60,000 bases of DNA from Takakia lepidozioides (taxonomy: Eukaryota > Streptophyta > Takakiopsida > Takakiales > Takakiaceae): the NCBI GenBank assembly GCA_030704615.1, contig CM060732.1, positions 22,322,001 through 22,382,000 of the forward strand, given 5' to 3'. Shown piece by piece: positions 1-11,080 of this stretch. Position 1 is the first letter of the stretch. Each line of letters opens with the position of its first letter. The position numbers and the translations under genes are program-made. The notes under the pieces were generated by a model, which saw only the letters and a list, made by a program, of their open reading frames with translations, searched no databases and had not been told where the DNA came from.

Positions 1-1204
1 CTCGTGGAGGAGATTACTGACCGGGAGCAAATGGACTACTACGCCGAATGGCCATCGATTATCATCTGGTCAGATAGCAATAATCGACTGCTGAAGATTT
101 CAAAGCTCCTGAACGACCCAAATAAAGCCCAAAAATTCGACACAACATTCCCGGAGAAAGTTGCTCACGCCAGGATGTATTATGAGTTGAGGGGGAAGCC
201 CAGGAAATTCAACGATAACGTTTCCAAATCTGAAATCGTCCAGTGGAAGGTAATCATTCGGACTTCCATTTTTGTTTTATGTCCCTTGACCACTTACATT
301 CACCAGAATTGCATGTACCCGTTGTGTGTTGGGCTGACATGTTGTTCCTGTTCACAAAAGCACAATGGCTCGAAGTGAAGAAAATGTACGAGTTCAACAA
401 GTCGGAGTTCGAGACATTCCGATCGAAACTGGGGGCCAAATACATGAAAAGCAAAGTGAACATGAATATGAAGACCGAGAAAATGAGTGACGCTTTCATC
501 AAATACGTGCTTTCATACAAGAAAAAGGTTGAAGACATGGAGAAGGAAATGGGCAACCTCAAGGATACCTTCAAGTCACATTACCAGTGCGTAGGAGGGA
601 ACCGGAGGTTTACGGACGCCAAAACTCAGTTGAAAATTGTGAGAAAGATGGATTTCAATAACATCGCAATGGTGTTCGTCAACACAGTCTGTGACGATGA
701 CTCAGTTGTTTTCATGCAAAGAAATTACAAGAATATTTTTGATGTGTTCTTCGAACAGCAGCTGAGCCCTAATGCATTTGTCTTCTTCTCGACGCAGAGG
801 TCCTCTTCTAATCTGGTTTCGTACATAAGGTTTGGCAAGGGTCGGGACAAGTATATTCTACTTCAGGGGTTGTATCTTCCTGGAGAGTTCGACAATCCTT
901 ACAAGAGCCGGCCAAAGTCATTTTCAAGGCCACTCATGTGCCTTGATTACGTATTTCCTGCAACAGCTGCCCAGATTGAGAACCACGAGGAGCACCTGCA
1001 GGGAGTCTTGATGTTCAGCCCCTTTAAACCAGTGATTAAGGCTCCGGACACTGAGCTCACGGAACACGAGAAAGAATGTGCCGCTTATGAACACGAATTG
1101 CGGGCAGAGTCGAGCGACTACATTGCGTCCTTGTTCTATGGCGAAGGAATGATGGCTGTCAATCTCTTTGGAGGAGTAATGTTAACATCGGCTCTCCACG
1201 TAAG

Positions 1205-1260
1205 TATTTCCATTTCTATTTACAATTCAATTTCCATTTCCATTTCCATTTCCATTTCCG
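1205..1260 (+). repeat. TTTCCA microsatellite in intron 2
   Basis: The second intron of the gene above contains a run of imperfect then perfect TTTCCA hexamers just after its donor. Confidence 0.7.
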
Positions 1261-1275
1261 AAACACAACTTTGGA

Positions 1276-1291
1276 ACGCGCGATCACTCGT
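1276..1291 (+). other. GATC-centred CG-rich motif
   Basis: This is one of at least six sites in the window resembling CGCGCGATCACGCGTGG or its complement. It lies inside a predicted intron. Confidence 0.4.
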
Positions 1292-2779
1292 TCATCTTTT
1301 TTACTCACTGGTTGGCATCTTTTACAGGCTAGGAACGTCCGAGTCCTTGATATAAACCACAACCTGGAAAAGAAATTATGCGCGAATAAGGTTGCCGCAA
1401 ACTACACACTACTCCACACGGAGAATGAGGATGGAATCGAGGTTGGTGATGACACATAGGGAGGGCAGGAGACCCACAGGCACAATGGCAAAGGAAATGA
1501 CAATGACGATGACGATGACGAACAAAGAGATCTGGAGACAGAGGAAAACCAGGAAGAAGGTGACGGAAACGAAATGTTGGACAAAAATGAAGAACTTGAG
1601 GGAGATGAGAAAGACAAAGGCGACTACCAACACGATGATGCTGTCAACAATTTCTTGCAAGAGGAGACAGAACAAATTGAGCAAGGCAGAAATCCATCAG
1701 CTGAACAAGCAGGGAGGGTATTACCTGAAGAAAGCCACCATCCACAGGCCTTGACAAATATCGGTGAATGAGACAATCCCGAGACATCTGTGCTGTCTTC
1801 CTCCACTGAAGAAGTGGGGGGAGACAGTGTACAGGATAACGCTGATTCTAGAGACATCTTCGATAAGGAGATTTCAGAAATAGACTCAAGGGTGGGATTC
1901 AGGCCTGTGGAGGGGGATATGCCATTACGGATGTCACCATATCAAGGTTTAAGCCAAAGAGTTAGAGACATCGTTGATGGTCAGGCATCTAGGGCATTGG
2001 TCGGCGATCAAAATTTTGTTGACGTAAGTATTGTAGACTATGAGTTGTCCTGACGCATGTAAAATAAAATTTACAAAGTTGATATAACATAAGAATCTTT
2101 TACAACTGGAACTAATAACCTATTGCTCTGTGATAGTCTCGTAAAACAATCAAAACTTATACGGAAGTCTAATCACCAGCATTTTCTGTAGATCCGTGAG
2201 TCAAATACGGAGGAAGTGACACATACCAGAACAAACGACACACAATAGCGTACAATGAAGAAACAATACGACTTGAGAGTGAGGATATCGTCGCCCAAGG
2301 TGGCAGCTTCAGAAACCGCGGGCGATCGCGCGAGGTTACTTATGGGAGAGGTCGACAAAAACATACCGGACGGCGAAAGACCTGTCTCCGGGGGACATGG
2401 CGGCGAAACCTCATCCGGCTTGGAGCAAGTGCCGCCAAAGCTGATACTTCATTCTCTGCCTTCTGCTTTCCTTCCTGCTTTCCATTGCAAAAAACTTCCA
2501 ATGAATTAATAATTATTTCCTAATGGGCAAGATGATATGATCTATCCACCACACGACTATTCCCAAGCTGTCAATCCCCCTGCCTAGCAAATTCTTTCCC
2601 AACTAAATTTTACGAGAATACTCTTAATATCTTTAATAAGATATTTCATTCCAGGCTTAATATGTCCAGCTGTATCTGTGCAATGCTCAGCAGACCATAT
2701 GAAACAAAATTGTTTCATAATTTCCGGAGGAACGAAACATTTTAACATCTTGAATACAAGGATTTCTTTACTCTTCCAA

Positions 2780-4047
2780 TGGGTCCAAATGGATGTCAGC
2801 CCGGATATTATTAGAGCTAGAGCAAGAACGTTAGCTCCCATTGCAAAGCGTATTCTTGCTCAAGTGTGCTGTGTCTCGTCCTGTAAGCGGAACTGGAGCA
2901 GTTACTCGTTTGTTCACAACAAGATTCGCAACAGATTGAATCCTGCCATGGCTGACAAATTGGTTTATGTCTACACGAATTGTAGGCTACTACAAGAGAT
3001 GACAGCAAGTGACGCATCTGCATGGTACGATAAGAATCTGTTGTCTGAAGAATGTGCCTCAGAGGTCCAATCTAGCAGCAATGATGACACCGACGCCGCG
3101 AGGGACTCCGACTCCGACGGTTGGGATGGGTCCGATGATGTGGGCAATCCTCCACATGACCCGTATGAATTTAATGACGATGATGCTACAATCCATCCAT
3201 CCTTCGATGACCTTGTTGTTGATGAACTACGACATGGTGTCATCCCAATTGCGGACCCCATTCCCCCAGTGGAGCACACTCTCAACAATGAAGTTGAGGT
3301 CAACTCTCCCCCATCACAAGTTCCACGGACTACGGGAGATATGCAGGTCGAATCGTCGGATGATGACAACCGGCCGTTGTCATTCCTTCACCGACATCGT
3401 GCCCCTGTGAACCGTGCTTCATCTCATGCCGCTCCATCTCATGTTTCTCTTTCTCAAGCCAGTCCATCCCATGCTGGTCCATCTAGTGTCTCTCCCCCTC
3501 ATGTAATTCCTTCCATCTCTACTCCGATCCTGGGAGATGCTTCTTCTGCTGCGGGACTTCTACAAGTCGAACCATCGGATGACGACAACCGGCTAATGTC
3601 GTTTCATCTGGCCCGACGACGTCCGCATGTGAACCGTGCTCCCTCGACCCTCGCCGGTCCATCTCATGCCCCTTCCTCTCATATCGGCCCTCTGATGTAC
3701 GTGCGAGTAGCCTTCCTCATATGAGACCTGCTCCAAGGCCACCACGAAATCCGGGACAAGCCCAAAAACGGTAGAGAATTGTGCAACCTTTTGTTGGTGA
3801 CCGATCTGTGAACAGGCCTGATACCCTAGATGGTATTTATGAGAGGAGTGGAAATCGACCAGAGAGATAACTGAACGTACTCCGAGAATGACTACAAGTC
3901 CAACGGTCAGTTGCCTCTGGAAACGAAAGAACAGATGGAGATCATGATTCTAACACTGATCATGGGAATGGGAGTGAAGTGAGTGGGAACGAAGATTTTA
4001 TACTAGGTGTGAGATCATACCATCGTCATCGTGCCAGACGGAACTAG
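2780..4047 (+). pseudogene. hAT transposase C-terminal dimerisation fragment with disordered tail
   Basis: At about 2800-2990 the frame matches the hAT C-terminal dimerisation region: I recognise a block with CKRNWSSYSFVH, then KIRNRL and DKLVYVYTNCRLL, the usual end of plant BED/hAT transposases. It is followed by a Ser/Asp-rich and then Pro/Ser/His-rich tail with an internal duplication (a DDDNR block near 3360 and again near 3580). The frame shifts near 3700, and coding character then continues to a TAG at 4045 through further stops. The N-terminal BED and catalytic parts are absent here. The nearby hAT copy at 5.0-6.2 kb lies on the other strand and lacks this end, so the two need not be one element. 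Confidence 0.65.
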
Positions 4048-4349
4048 GTACAGCTATAACTTTTGTCACATGATGTGTAGTATGTTTCCATGGATATCCA
4101 TGTTTCAGTTTGGGTACATGCATACGTGTACGGAAATAAAAATGGTGGAATATGTGTACCCAAGAAAGGGTTTGGTGGTTGTGCGTGTGTTTGTGTTTCG
4201 TCATTACCTTTACATTGTTGATTTCCTATTATGGTTTCGAAAGCCACAAAGGCCAGGTACAACTCCCAACATTCATCTTCCCCTCCACAAATCCATGGGG
4301 AGTCGATACATGTGCTTTTCATCTGCCTCTCCAAACATACATACAGGTG

Positions 4350-4500
4350 CAAGGGGACCAACCTCCTGGTGGTCGCACCTATTTTTTAAAAAACAATTGT
4401 GCGACCACCAGTAGCGGTCGTCGCAACTATTAAAATAAAAGAAAAATGTTGCGACCACCCCCCTGCTAGTAGTCGCACCTATATACTGATTTAATAGGTA
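4350..4500. repeat. Palindrome array, GCGACCACC family (3 units)
   Basis: Three imperfect palindromes with arms GCGACCACC and GGTGGTCGC are separated by A/T-rich linkers. They read in the same orientation as the arrays at 4795-4945 and 6549-7050, and lie beyond the 3' side of the hAT transposase remnant. Confidence 0.75.
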
Positions 4501-4794
4501 GTAAGTTAGTACGTAGTAAGAGGGGGGGGGGTTCCCTTATATAGCCTCTCAGGGCGGTGGGACCCTTCTAGAAGCCCGCCGACCCTGGGAGCCTTCTAGA
4601 ATGCCCTGGACACATGTCAACCCTACATGACTCCATATTCTAAATTTAGCCAATTCCTCCATTCTTTTTTGGACCCCCTCATCTCATTCCTTAATACACG
4701 TGGCCTTCCTAAATAGACGCCCCATTCTAATTCCTGGGCCACAGTAATTCCTGGACCACTCTAGAATCAGGGCCTGAATGAAACTGCTCTACAT
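4501..4794. other. No gene seen
   Basis: The stretch holds a G run near 4525, a TTATATAG string near 4534 and duplicated TTCTAGAA-containing segments. I see no coding signal. Confidence 0.5.
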
Positions 4795-4945
4795 ATTATT
4801 CGCACCTATTCAACAAAAAGAAAAATGGTCCGACCACCTCGCAGCTGTTTAAAAATAGAAAATTCTGCGACCACCCCCTTGCTGGTGGTCGCCCCTAAAA
4901 AAAAATGGTGCGACCACCCCCTGCCGGTGGTCGCAGATTTTATTT
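4795..4945. repeat. Palindrome array, GCGACCACC family (about 3 units)
   Basis: Units centre near 4835, 4880 and 4925 and have the same arms and linker style as the other arrays. The array abuts the truncated 3' side of the hAT transposase remnant, about 80 bp from its last recognisable codons. Confidence 0.75.
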
Positions 4946-5025
4946 ATTTATTTGGGAAACACCTGGGAGCGACAGCTCACAAATCCGGCCCCTTAGTAGT
5001 GAGAGGAGAAAATAACCTCTTTCAT

Positions 5026-6219
5026 TTATGCGCCATGAGGCGTAAGACCCGCCCTCACAGTCACCAGTCGATCCACCATCAAAAAATTTGTTGCAAAGTG
5101 GGTTTCACCCGGGTTCCTAAGTATTTGGGTTCATGCTTTCTAAACAATGCCAGAAGGATGTGATGTGTACAAATGAACGTCACAACAGACTTTGCATTTT
5201 TTACTAGTTGTTACATCCATGATTATTTTTCCCAATCCTCCAAAAGGAGATTAAAGATATGAGCAACACACCCTTGTAATATAGATGGGGATATCGTACC
5301 ATCAAAATATCGGCCATATTAACCATGTTAGATGCATTGTCCGTGCACACTTGGACAATTTTATCAGCTCCAATTTTATCAATGAAACTCGTCAACAACC
5401 CTGCTTGATAACGTGCATCTTTTTTCTCCTCGCTTGTGTCAACAGATCCCAAAAATTGTTCCTCCGTAGGACAGACCAGCATGACATTGAACAGTGGTTA
5501 ATTAATAACAGAACTCCAACCGTCCGCACATATAGTGCTTCCATATTTCCGGAGAAAATCACCTGTCTTTTCATTCACATTTTGGGTGAGGTCAGACATA
5601 ACCTCTTCTAGCAATCATGTGCGGAGATTGTGATAACTCTGAGGTGTGTATGTGGACTTGGAATCAGACGTGGCTTTGACATCAGCCACAAACGCAGGAA
5701 GCCTCGAGACATTGAACGGAATATTGGCTTCGTAGAAAAATTGGGCCACTTCTTATCCAAAGTCCTCCTGTGCGACAAATTTAAGCCTTTTTGCATTGAT
5801 TGTTGCCTCAATGGTCTGGTCCGTACAAGTGCTGGCGTACAATCGGGTGTTGCTCCTGACTCACCGGCTTCTCCACGAACAGCAGACGTCTCGCAAGAAT
5901 CCCCCTGGGTACAACTCTGAGAGACATTTTGATTCAAACCTGGAGTGCTTGGCTCAGAAGCCGCGGCCACATCAAGAGACGGTGGGATATTGCCTCCACA
6001 TTGGGCAAAATGGGCTTTCACTCGCATGGAGGCTTTTGGGCACAAACTAACCCCTGTAATCTTCCCATCTCTGTAGCCGAGGTGATATACAATGCGATCT
6101 TTGCGATCCGCCAGCTTCAATGCACAAAGATTGCATTGAACACCGTCCTTTTTGTGCGGGTCTACGGTGAACCAAGGGATCCACTCATCCCTCATCCTCA
6201 CACCCAGAACCCTAACCAC
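5026..6219 (-). pseudogene. BED/hAT transposase, decayed
   Basis: The likely start is the ATG at 6195-6193, since the longer frame to 6219 has no ATG. The N-terminus carries a BED-type zinc finger (CNLC near residue 20, a downstream His and Cys pair). Downstream are the hAT DUF659/RNase H-like landmarks: FLGSVDTS, VCTDNASNMV and the stretch ending PHLYYKG. The frame is broken by a one-base loss near 5752, a TGA at 5617-5615, a shift near 5282 and another near 5070; recognisable protein ends at 5026. The C-terminal dimerisation region is missing. A TATA box and a palindrome array lie directly upstream, so this is probably the autonomous gene of a hAT element whose right terminus is at 7280. 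Confidence 0.85.
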
Positions 6220-6493
6220 AGACTTAAGGTTGAACGAAGAACACTAGTGTACTTGGTAGATTTGTCAATAACAATAGAAGTTAGAACATAATGCGATGGC
6301 CTAACACTACGACATCAATCCAAGTGGATCAATGCACCATGTAGTATTGTGTTTTTCGATAATTTGCTGCAGTGGTTCTGGTGGAAGCCACAACAGCAAA
6401 CGGTCCGCACTCTCCTCTTGGTGCTCAAGGAATAGAGAACATTCACTCGCCACAAAAGTGTTTGCCACAAAAGAAGTGAGGACATTGTGACCA

Positions 6494-6505
6494 CCTTATA
6501 TATCC
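6494..6505 (-). promoter_or_regulatory. TATA box of the hAT transposase gene
   Basis: On the minus strand this reads GGATATATAAGG. It lies about 300 bp before the ATG and about 45 bp from the nearest palindrome of the upstream array. Confidence 0.5.
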
Positions 6506-6548
6506 TCCAGCCTCCAAGCCTCACACGCTCAACGAATCAGAATCCAAT

Positions 6549-7050
6549 GTTGCGACCGCTCCAGGTCGCACAAGGAAGTCGCATGTTTTTTTTTTTTTAA
6601 AACTGCTGCGACCACCCTCATGCTGGTGGTCGCAGATATTAAAAAACAGAAAATTGCTGCGACCACCCTCCTGCTGGTGGTCGCACCTATTTTTTTTTTT
6701 TAAATGCTGCGACCACCCCTGTGCTTGTGGTCACAAAGATTATTAAAAATATATATATATATATATTGCGACCACCCCCTCTGTTGGTGGTCGCACCTAT
6801 TAAAAAAACAGAAAAATGTTGCCACCACCCCTCTGATGGTGGTCACACCTATTACAAATAAAATAAAGATTGTGCGACCACCAGTAGCGGTGGTCGCAAC
6901 TGTTTAAGAAAAGAAAAAAATACGACCACCCCTGCTGGTGGTCGCATCTATTTTTAAAAAACAAAAATGTTGCGACAACCCCTCTGCTGGTGGTCGCAAC
7001 TATTAAAAAATAAGATAAATTCTGTGACTACCACCATTTGGAGGTCGCAC
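6549..7050. repeat. Palindrome array, GCGACCACC family (about 10 units)
   Basis: About ten units occur with a period of 50-55 bp. Each is an imperfect palindrome (9-bp arms GCGACCACC/GGTGGTCGC, 6-9-bp centre) plus an A/T-rich linker. Read in the direction of hAT transcription, the linker ends AATAGGT before each palindrome, the same orientation as at 40.7 kb. Individual arms carry single-base changes, mostly transitions. Confidence 0.85.
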
Positions 7051-7203
7051 CAATTTAACAATAATGATTTAAAAATGACCTCAAATATTGGCGGATGGAG
7101 TAATTTATAAAACAATTCATTCACTCGCCAAGGTGTTGCTTGGAATACAACGTGTCCACCTACGTGGCATATTTTTCACCTAACTCATGTTTTACTAATT
7201 TTT

Positions 7204-7280
7204 CGGCAAAACAGACGTGACGTTGGTCGCGTCAGCGTCAAGTCCGACGTGACGTGACGTCACTGACGTGTGCAACCCTG
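7204..7280. mobile_element. hAT-like right terminus with TGACGT cluster
   Basis: A dense cluster of TGACGT/ACGTCA words ends at 7280. Read inward on the minus strand, the end is CAGGGTTGCA, which fits the usual hAT terminal pattern (CAGGG). The 8 bases after it are AACTGGGG, also found against the opposite-facing terminus at 40473. The distance from this end to the hAT ATG is about 1.08 kb. Confidence 0.6.
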
Positions 7281-7288
7281 AACTGGGG
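7281..7288. repeat. Candidate 8-bp hAT target-site duplication
   Basis: AACTGGGG lies directly outside the terminus at 7280 and recurs at 40465-40472 against the other terminus. Eight base pairs is the expected hAT duplication length. Confidence 0.5.
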
Positions 7289-7720
7289 TTGGCTGCATAG
7301 TGGAAAGCGACTTTCAATATCTTGGGAAATCCTCTTTGGAGCCGTCCTTATCCCAACAATTTCCACCAGACGCCGTCACGGACCATCTACATGAGTCTAC
7401 CGAACAACAGGTTCCATTGGTTGCAACTGTCGCTGAACTGCCTCCTCATCATGTCGTAATTCTAAGCGGGTCACCAGATCACGAGGGCTGGACACCTCAG
7501 TTGCTGAGAAGTCAATTGATTTAATTCTATTTCATCCATGCGTTTTTTTGTTACCGTGTTTCTGTTCATCCTCTGATTTTTTTTCTTTATTCCAGCCCTG
7601 AAAAGTGCAACGTATGACCTTCCTGTGAAGCGGTAACTTCTGTGGGGTTGTATTCCAAGGTAATCCCTTTTTTTTCGTTTGAATTCGGTTCAGGATGTGC
7701 AGAAAGAAAGAAACCGAATT

Positions 7721-8369
7721 GGGTCAATGCATGCTAGAGTGGCTCAAAAAGTATTGTCCACTTAGTGAAATTTTGTCAATATACCAACTTCGCGCTATTG
7801 ACACTTGCAACCCTTACATTTTTATACCATCATATATATACTTTATGGAACAAGGAGAATGTAGGGAATCTCTTTCACAAAGTATATTTCAGATAGGTTC
7901 TACCATGTATGAATTTTGGATACTTTTAAGCAAAGTTGTAGCGATGTCCGCCCCATGCATATGAGACCTTCAAATTTCGGTCAAATTTACAAATTTGGTC
8001 TGTTGAGTTTGAAACTTGGTACAATATTAGATCACCTACCTACAAAACCAGTGTAAAATTTTCAGAACCATCTAATGTGTATTCTAGGAATTATGGCTGC
8101 CCGATTTTGAAATTTTCACTAAAACAAAAGCCAAAATGGACATGATACTTTAGTTGATGAATACATACTCAAATTCAATAATTTCAAGTGCATAAGTTGT
8201 AGCCTACTCTAAAGCATATGTTTAAGACTTCAAAAGTATCAAAAAGTATAAGAAAAGTATAAGAAAAAGTTAAAATAAAAATAAAAGTGAGCATAAAGTA
8301 TACAAAAAAATATGCAAAAAAATATACAAAAATTTCGTGAAATGATATCACTCTAGCGTGCATTGACCC
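7721..8369. mobile_element. MITE-like element inserted in an exon
   Basis: A 649-bp A/T-rich segment is bounded by 21-bp terminal inverted repeats (GGGTCAATGCA...; one mismatch, C/T) and flanked by AATT on both sides (7717-7720 and 8370-8373). Taking out the segment and one AATT makes the flanking exon read through in frame, so this is an insertion with a 4-bp duplication. It has no transposase. Confidence 0.75.
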
Positions 8370-8751
8370 AATTCCATTGTCAACCATCAGCGAGAAGGTT
8401 ATTGAACTCACTCATTCGCCGACTGAGGTCAGCACACCGACAAGACTGACAAATATTTCTGCACATCCCCAACCCCCCAGAATTCCGGATGGTCCTGTGT
8501 CAAGGAAACGTCACAGATCACAACAGTCAGTGGCGGTCGTGTCCGAAGATGAAAAAACAGCATCTGGCGTTCTGTTATCCCTTCAACATTCATCTGCCTC
8601 CAGTGGTAACCCGCCTCAGAATCGAAAGGTAAATCTAGCAAAGGTAATAAGTATCTCCTTCACTTGGTCCTCTGTCTTATTGATTCTGGCTTCCTAGTAA
8701 TCATTACATATATCATTTACATTGTCGTCACAACTTGACATAAAGGAACCT

Positions 8752-8770
8752 CGTGCGATCGCGCGTGGTT
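8752..8770 (+). other. GATC-centred CG-rich motif
   Basis: CGTGCGATCGCGCGTGGTT lies within the predicted intron 8631-9006 of the FCP1-like gene and belongs to the dispersed motif family. Confidence 0.45.
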
Positions 8771-9290
8771 GCAAGAAACTCAGGGACTCCCGATTGTGCT
8801 TGTTTGTCTCAAGTCACAATTGGGTGTCGTAATGCTGAGTCAGGACCTCCTTCGCAAAATATTACATTTGAATATCAGGGTATAAAAACTAGGTAAACCA
8901 CAAAACGCAAGTATGTCGTAGCATTTTTTGAGTTGCAAGATATACTGGAAATACTTAATTTTGGGGTCAGATAACATAAACTAATGGGCTCTTTTGGATG
9001 GTTGAGAACGTTGTTACTCAAGAACTGTGTGGTGTCCGGAAACACAAGCGCATGTTGATGGTACTGAGTGTCAATGGACTTCTTTGCTACAGGCCACCTC
9101 CTACCAGAGGTGAGTTGTTTAAACAGAGGTTCCACTTGAGGAAAGTAACAATTCGGGTGCCCGCAAGACCATTTGTGGTTCCAAGACCTGGAGTGCTGGA
9201 GTTTCTTCAACTTGCATTGACTCATTTTCATGTAGCGATTTGGTCTTGCTTTGAGAAGGATAAATTCTACTCGTCGACGATGACCGACAA

Positions 9291-9915
9291 GGCACTCCGA
9301 ATCCTGCGTTGGTTTAGGAAGAGGCACCCTCATCTAAGCCTACGAGTTGCGCAAGGTTTGGAGCAGGGAAGGGCGAAGGGCCTCTGCCAGGAGAATGTTG
9401 ACAGCTTCTACACTAACCTGGGTGATATGTACAACAGAAACAACTATGATGAATCTCGGATCTGGAACTGCGATAAGTCAGGGGCGCAGGCAGGAAGAAA
9501 TGGAGGGGCCAGAGTGCTGGCAAAGACTGGATCTCGCCAGGTGCACTCCATTTGTCCAGACGAGAGAGAGTGGCTCTTTGTATTAACCTGCATCAATGCA
9601 ACAGATAGTTCAATTCCTAATTTTTATATCTTCAAAGGCAAACGGTTTCGTCGCAACTATATTGAGCGATGTGAGACAGGGGCCACAATGGCAATGCAAA
9701 AAAAAAACCTGGATGACAGGGATCCTATTTTCCAAATGGATCCTACATTTTATTGCAACAGTGAGAGGCATGGGGAATGAGATTACACAGGAGAGAAGAC
9801 ACCTGCTGATCCTTGATGGCCATAATAGCCATGTGACAATCAATGTTGTCCACGAAGCTAGGTCTGTTGGGCTGGATCTGATCACGTTCTCGGGGGGGTC
9901 ACTCTTCATATAAAC
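9291..9915 (+). pseudogene. Pogo-like DDE transposase fragment
   Basis: The protein contains KRHPHLSLRVAQGLE, RIWNCDKSGAQAGRNGG, VLTCINA and FYIFKGKR, typical of DDE_1 (pogo/CENP-B-like) transposases. The first catalytic Asp is in WNCDKSG. An indel in the A run near 9697-9705 shifts the frame, after which LLILDGHNSHVT supplies the second Asp. Similarity stops near 9915, before the third acidic residue. The N-terminal helix-turn-helix part is missing; its place is taken by the HAD-like sequence in the same frame (junction near 9290). It is a truncated, inactive copy. Confidence 0.8.
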
Positions 9916-10236
9916 ATCATAACATGTGCGATCAAGACATGTTTTTTAATACCTCTGTACTTAGCATTGGACAGTGATTATGACCCCCTGTATGTATTTT
10001 AATTATCAATTTATCCATCCCTTGTGTATAAAATCTTGTACAAATTTTTCTTTTAAAAAAAACCCCTCCTCGGCATTTTGTATATATTTTCAAGCGTTTA
10101 AAAAAATCCTTTGTTCATACATTTACATACTTTGTATTTGGGCTCAAATTGAAAATCTTGTTTTCATCTTTCTCGTAAGCATATAGTTCTACGTACCAAA
10201 CCTTGATCATAAGCATTATACATTATTCTTTGAGTC
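9916..10236. other. No gene seen
   Basis: This is an A/T-rich stretch with no coding or repeat signal I can name. Confidence 0.4.
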
Positions 10237-10775
10237 TTGAGGCGTGTGATTGTGAATACTAGAGTCTTCCCAATTACATTCAAGGAATCAAGCAATTTGG
10301 AGGATTTGGTTGACCTCACCAAAGCATTGTGGTCTTTTTTCTCGGGCTTGATTGGAGCCCAGTCCGTTGTTGATTATGTCGGCAAGAACTCCTGCATATC
10401 TTTAGGCCCACCGATAGATCGAAATCACGTCTACTGGTCGTGGTTTTGAAGATTTATTGATGCTTCTGTTTGGCACCCACCTCAAAAAGATTCCGATTAT
10501 CTGGGTATGTAGCTTAACATTGTCATATTTTGTGTGTAGTCCATCAGTTTTACTTCAACCTCCATTTGTACTTATACGTATGTTGACTTTACATGACTTT
10601 TGTGAGATCAATGATATTTCAATGATCTTTGTATTTTCTTTAACAATTCCCTACTGTGCTGCCTCCACACAGTTATATTCCAGTGTCAAGTTCAGAATCA
10701 AATTCGACAGGAGAAGAAAGAGGAACGGCAGCGAAAGGCTGAGCGGAGGGACCGCGAGGCTTTACGTTCGTCAAG
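10237..10775 (+). pseudogene. Unrecognised spliced gene fragment
   Basis: Exon 1 runs to 10504 (donor GTATGT) and exon 2 is 10673-10775 (acceptor CACAG, donor GTAATT); the junction keeps phase (1+2 bases). Exon 1 encodes an ordinary globular-looking stretch with WSFFSGLIGAQ and NHVYWSWF, broken by TGA 10447, after which coding character continues. Exon 2 encodes a strongly charged helix (EKKEERQRKAERRDRE), likely coiled coil. Further exons probably lie downstream, but I could not place them. I do not recognise the family. Confidence 0.45.
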
Positions 10776-11050
10776 GTAATTATTACAGCTACCAGTGAGG
10801 TGTCTGGTCATATCTTACATCAATCTCCGACTGTATCCATCTCCTCGGGTGACAGAATTCCGCCATCAGTGGTAACCGACAGCGATCTCGAACATATGCG
10901 TTGAGTGTGAGCCATTTGGGAAGCAACTCTGTGTTATTGATGAATTAAATTGATGATCGCCTGTTCATTACACACATTCGTTATTTAATATTGTCAATGT
11001 TATGCCATATCCTCTTGGCCTTAATGTTAGTCATTGAAGTTTGAGAGAAA

Positions 11051-11080
11051 TCACGCGTGATCGCACGTGATCGCGCGTGG
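11051..11080. other. Doubled GATC-centred motif
   Basis: Two overlapping copies occur: CACGCGTGATCGCACGTG followed by ATCGCGCGTGG. This is the longest member of the dispersed family. Confidence 0.5.

Larger units (their letters stand above)
1..2509 (+). pseudogene. Decayed spliced gene, methyltransferase-like motif plus acidic tail (5' end outside window)
   Basis: Coding-like exons fit 1-249, about 381-1199, 1328-2023 and 2192-2509, with donors GTAATC, GTAAGT and GTAAGT. The 1199/1328 and 2023/2192 junctions keep phase 0; the acceptor before 381 is the least certain. Exon 2 is Lys-rich and then reads NLFGGVMLTSALH, followed in exon 3 by a V-x-D-x-N pattern, which resembles the AdoMet-binding motif of amino (N6A/N4C) DNA methyltransferases. 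I see no DPPY-type catalytic motif, so a methylase role is only a hint. From 1460 the frame is a long Asp/Glu-rich region. In-frame stops are TAG 1457, TGA 1769 and TAG 2246, yet the acidic coding character continues past each, so I call it a pseudogene. An alternative is a transposon-borne gene of unknown role. Confidence 0.5.
7289..9290 (+). pseudogene. FCP1/HAD-like gene, 3' part, broken by insertions
   Basis: Predicted coding blocks are 7289-7455 (donor GTAATT), 7694-7720 plus 8374-8630 (one exon split by a MITE), and about 9007-9290; all junctions are in phase 0. The first two blocks encode a Pro/Ser-rich, probably disordered region with a basic SRKRHRS stretch. The third matches the FCP1/NLI-interacting HAD phosphatase fold: LMVLSVNGLLCYR, then FVVPRPGVLEFLQL and HFHVAIWSC. 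Canonical members have Asp where this has Ser in LSVNG, so the phosphoryl-accepting nucleophile is missing. The frame then runs straight into a pogo-like transposase. The 5' continuation appears to be at 40336-40472. Likely a nuclear protein originally, now inactive. Confidence 0.55.

Noticed and set aside
2780-6219. One single hAT gene made of the 2.8-kb and 5-6-kb parts
   Set aside because: The two parts are on opposite strands with arrays between them; an inversion is possible but not shown.
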